Under the pieces are notes generated by a model. It saw only the letters and a program-made list of their open reading frames with translations, searched no databases and was not told the DNA's origin. Positions 6,428 to 7,953 of a stretch of DNA of 7,953 nt are shown one piece after another (the stretch's first letter is position 1; every line of letters starts with the position of its first letter). The stretch spans positions 1-7,953 of the forward strand of contig JABUUG010000047.1 in NCBI GenBank assembly GCA_021443285.1, in the 5' to 3' direction. Both the position numbers and the translations under genes were made by a program. This stretch comes from Bacteroidaceae bacterium (GTDB taxonomy: Bacteria > Bacteroidota > Bacteroidia > Bacteroidales > Bacteroidaceae).

Positions 6428-7908
6428 CAGTCAACAGTCATTATCTTTTCTGCCTCCTGTCTGTTTTCCAGCAACACCACATTCTCCACATGTGGCGTAT
6501 GGGGGAACATATCGACAGGCTGCACCTTCAACACTTTATAGCCATCGTTGAGCAATTGGAGGTCTCTTGCCTGTGTGGCGGGATTGCAGCTGACATAAAC
6601 GATGCGCTTGGGAGAAGCGTTTAGAATCACGTCTATCACGTCCTGATGCATACCGGCACGTGGCGGGTCGGTGATGATTACGTCGGGGCGACCATGGCTG
6701 GCAATGAACTCATTCGTCAGGATGTCCTTCATGTCGCCCGCGTAGAATTCTGTGTTCTGTATATCGTTTATGGCAGAATTCACCTTCGCGTCTTCAATGG
6801 CTTCCGGCACATACTCAATGCCTATGACGTGACGTGAACGGCGTGCAACAAAGTTGGCTATCGTGCCGGTGCCGGTATACAGGTCATAGACGAGTTCCTC
6901 GCCCGTGAGCTGTGCGAAGTCTCGCGCCACTTTGTACAGTTCAAGAGCCTGCTCCGTGTTGGTCTGGTAGAAGCTTTTTGCGCCGACTTTGAAACAGAGG
7001 TCTTCCATAAGCTCGTAGATATAGTCTTTGCCGTAGAAGACGTTTATGGGCAGGTCACCGAAAGTGTCGTTGCACTTCGTGTTGTTCACCCAAAGCAGCG
7101 AGGTTATTTCGGGGAAGTTTTCATGGATGGCGTTAAGCAGCCCTCTCGACTGCGTGCTGTCATCGTCATCCCTCTGGCAGAACTGCACGAGAAGCATCCA
7201 CTCGCCCGAGTTGGAGTTGCGTATCATCATGTCGCGCAGCAGACCGTGCTGCGCCTTTACATCGAAGAAACTAAGTCCCTGACGGCAGGCATAGTCGAAT
7301 ATGAAGTTGCGCAGACGGTTCTGCAGGTTGTCCATCAGGTGACATTCCTCTATGGGGTATATCTTGTCGAATGCCCCTGTGATGTGGAAGCCTATGGCGT
7401 TCATATTATCGAACTTAACACCAGTCCTCACCTCTTCGTTTGTCAGCCATCTCTTGTTTGAACAGCTGAACTCCAGCTTGTTGCGATACTCAAACTCCTT
7501 CACGCTGCCAAGCACGGGGTGTATTTCGGGAAGTTCAATCTTGCCGATGCGCGTCAACTGGTCGGACACCTGCTTGTGCTTCATACGCAGCTGTTCCTCA
7601 TAGGGAATCATCTGCCACTTGCAGCCCCCACACACACCGAAATGGCGGCATTTGGGCTCCCTACGCAGTTCGCTGTATTTCACGAAGCGGACAATCTCGC
7701 CCTCAAGGTAGGAATTCTTCTTGCGGCGCACCTGCACATCAACGACATCGCCGGGAACGGCATAAGGGACAAACAACACAAGCGGATGCTGTACACCGTC
7801 ACTGTCAACGTTGCTGTTACCATACATTATGCGGGCTATTGACTTGCCTTCAGCGGCATAGTCCGTTATCTCTACAGATTCCAGCAGTGGAAGCGGTTTC
7901 TTTCTCAT
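6427..7908 (-). CDS. rlmD: 23S rRNA (uracil-C5)-methyltransferase, RlmD/RumA type
   Basis: This is a SAM-dependent RNA methyltransferase of the TrmA/RumA family that makes 5-methyluridine, most likely in 23S rRNA. The 493 residues start with a TRAM-like RNA-binding domain (about 1-75). Next come the iron-sulfur ligands Cys87, Cys93 and Cys96 (C-x5-C-x2-C) and a fourth, Cys189. The methylase core has FYQTN (313-317), DLYTGTGTI (342-350) for SAM, and IEYVPEAI (364-371). It also has DPPRAG (414-419), the nucleophile Cys441 in VSCNPAT, and HVENVVLL (473-480), whose Glu475 is the probable general base. All expected catalytic residues are present. Which uridine is modified (1939, 747, or both as in RlmCD) cannot be told from sequence. 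The ATG at 7908-7906 is the start: the preceding 45 bases are AT-rich with no good TAnnTTTG box (TAGATATTG is a weak near-match) and run into GGAGTTAAA repeats. The stop overlaps the transporter's start by one base. Confidence 0.93.
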   Translation of the reverse strand: MRKKPLPLLESVEITDYAAEGKSIARIMYGNSNVDSDGVQHPLVLFVPYAVPGDVVDVQVRRKKNSYLEGEIVRFVKYSELRREPKCRHFGVCGGCKWQMIPYEEQLRMKHKQVSDQLTRIGKIELPEIHPVLGSVKEFEYRNKLEFSCSNKRWLTNEEVRTGVKFDNMNAIGFHITGAFDKIYPIEECHLMDNLQNRLRNFIFDYACRQGLSFFDVKAQHGLLRDMMIRNSNSGEWMLLVQFCQRDDDDSTQSRGLLNAIHENFPEITSLLWVNNTKCNDTFGDLPINVFYGKDYIYELMEDLCFKVGAKSFYQTNTEQALELYKVARDFAQLTGEELVYDLYTGTGTIANFVARRSRHVIGIEYVPEAIEDAKVNSAINDIQNTEFYAGDMKDILTNEFIASHGRPDVIITDPPRAGMHQDVIDVILNASPKRIVYVSCNPATQARDLQLLNDGYKVLKVQPVDMFPHTPHVENVVLLENRQEAEKIMTVD

Positions 7909-7929
7909 AAGGCAATATCTATTAATTAT

Positions 7930-7953
7930 GAAGTTAAAGGAGTTAAAGGAGTT
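7930..7953. repeat. GGAGTTAAA tandem repeat, cut by window edge
   Basis: GAAGTTAAA (7930-7938), GGAGTTAAA (7939-7947) and GGAGTT (7948-7953) form a tandem run of the same 9-base unit seen at 2314-2341. It starts 22 bases before the rlmD ATG and continues past the edge. It may be one arm of a second copy of the palindromic element, with the inverted arm outside the window, but that cannot be seen here. Confidence 0.7.

Overview
The window looks like a piece of chromosome from a Bacteroidales bacterium, most likely the Prevotella group. The reasons are: promoter boxes of the Bacteroidetes type (TAnnTTTG) before two genes, the absence of recognisable Shine-Dalgarno sites, a short (239-residue) DapB directly before a Bacteroidetes-style signal peptidase I, and the sequence character of the proteins. 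The genus is an inference. All genes lie on the minus strand, so transcription runs from high to low coordinates. No RNA gene, insertion sequence, phage gene or CRISPR array was seen.

Layout in the direction of transcription. (1) 7908 to 4358 holds a tight three-gene unit: rlmD (23S rRNA uracil-C5 methyltransferase), a BASS-family membrane transporter whose ATG shares a base with the rlmD stop (TGATG), and a family-2 glycosyltransferase starting 9 bases later. (2) 4292 to 2517 is rpsA, encoding ribosomal protein S1 with six S1 domains. It has its own promoter in the gap after the glycosyltransferase and a hairpin terminator just after its stop. (3) 2264-2516 is a non-coding gap holding that terminator and a repeat element built on the 9-base unit GGAGTTAAA, arranged as a long inverted repeat. 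The same unit recurs at the high-coordinate edge, before rlmD. (4) 2263 to 1175 encodes an E1-like (ThiF/MoeB/UBA-type) adenylating enzyme with a GTG start and an unusual C-terminal extension. (5) 1113 to 394 is dapB (lysine and diaminopimelate synthesis), with a clear promoter. It is followed after a perfect 9-bp hairpin by the first 94 codons of lepB (signal peptidase I), which runs off the low-coordinate edge.

Most of the window is core housekeeping: rRNA modification, translation, cell-wall precursor synthesis and protein export. I do not see a multi-gene novel system. The parts most worth a second look are the E1-like protein, which has no ubiquitin-like, E2 or JAB partner here, and the GGAGTTAAA repeat family.
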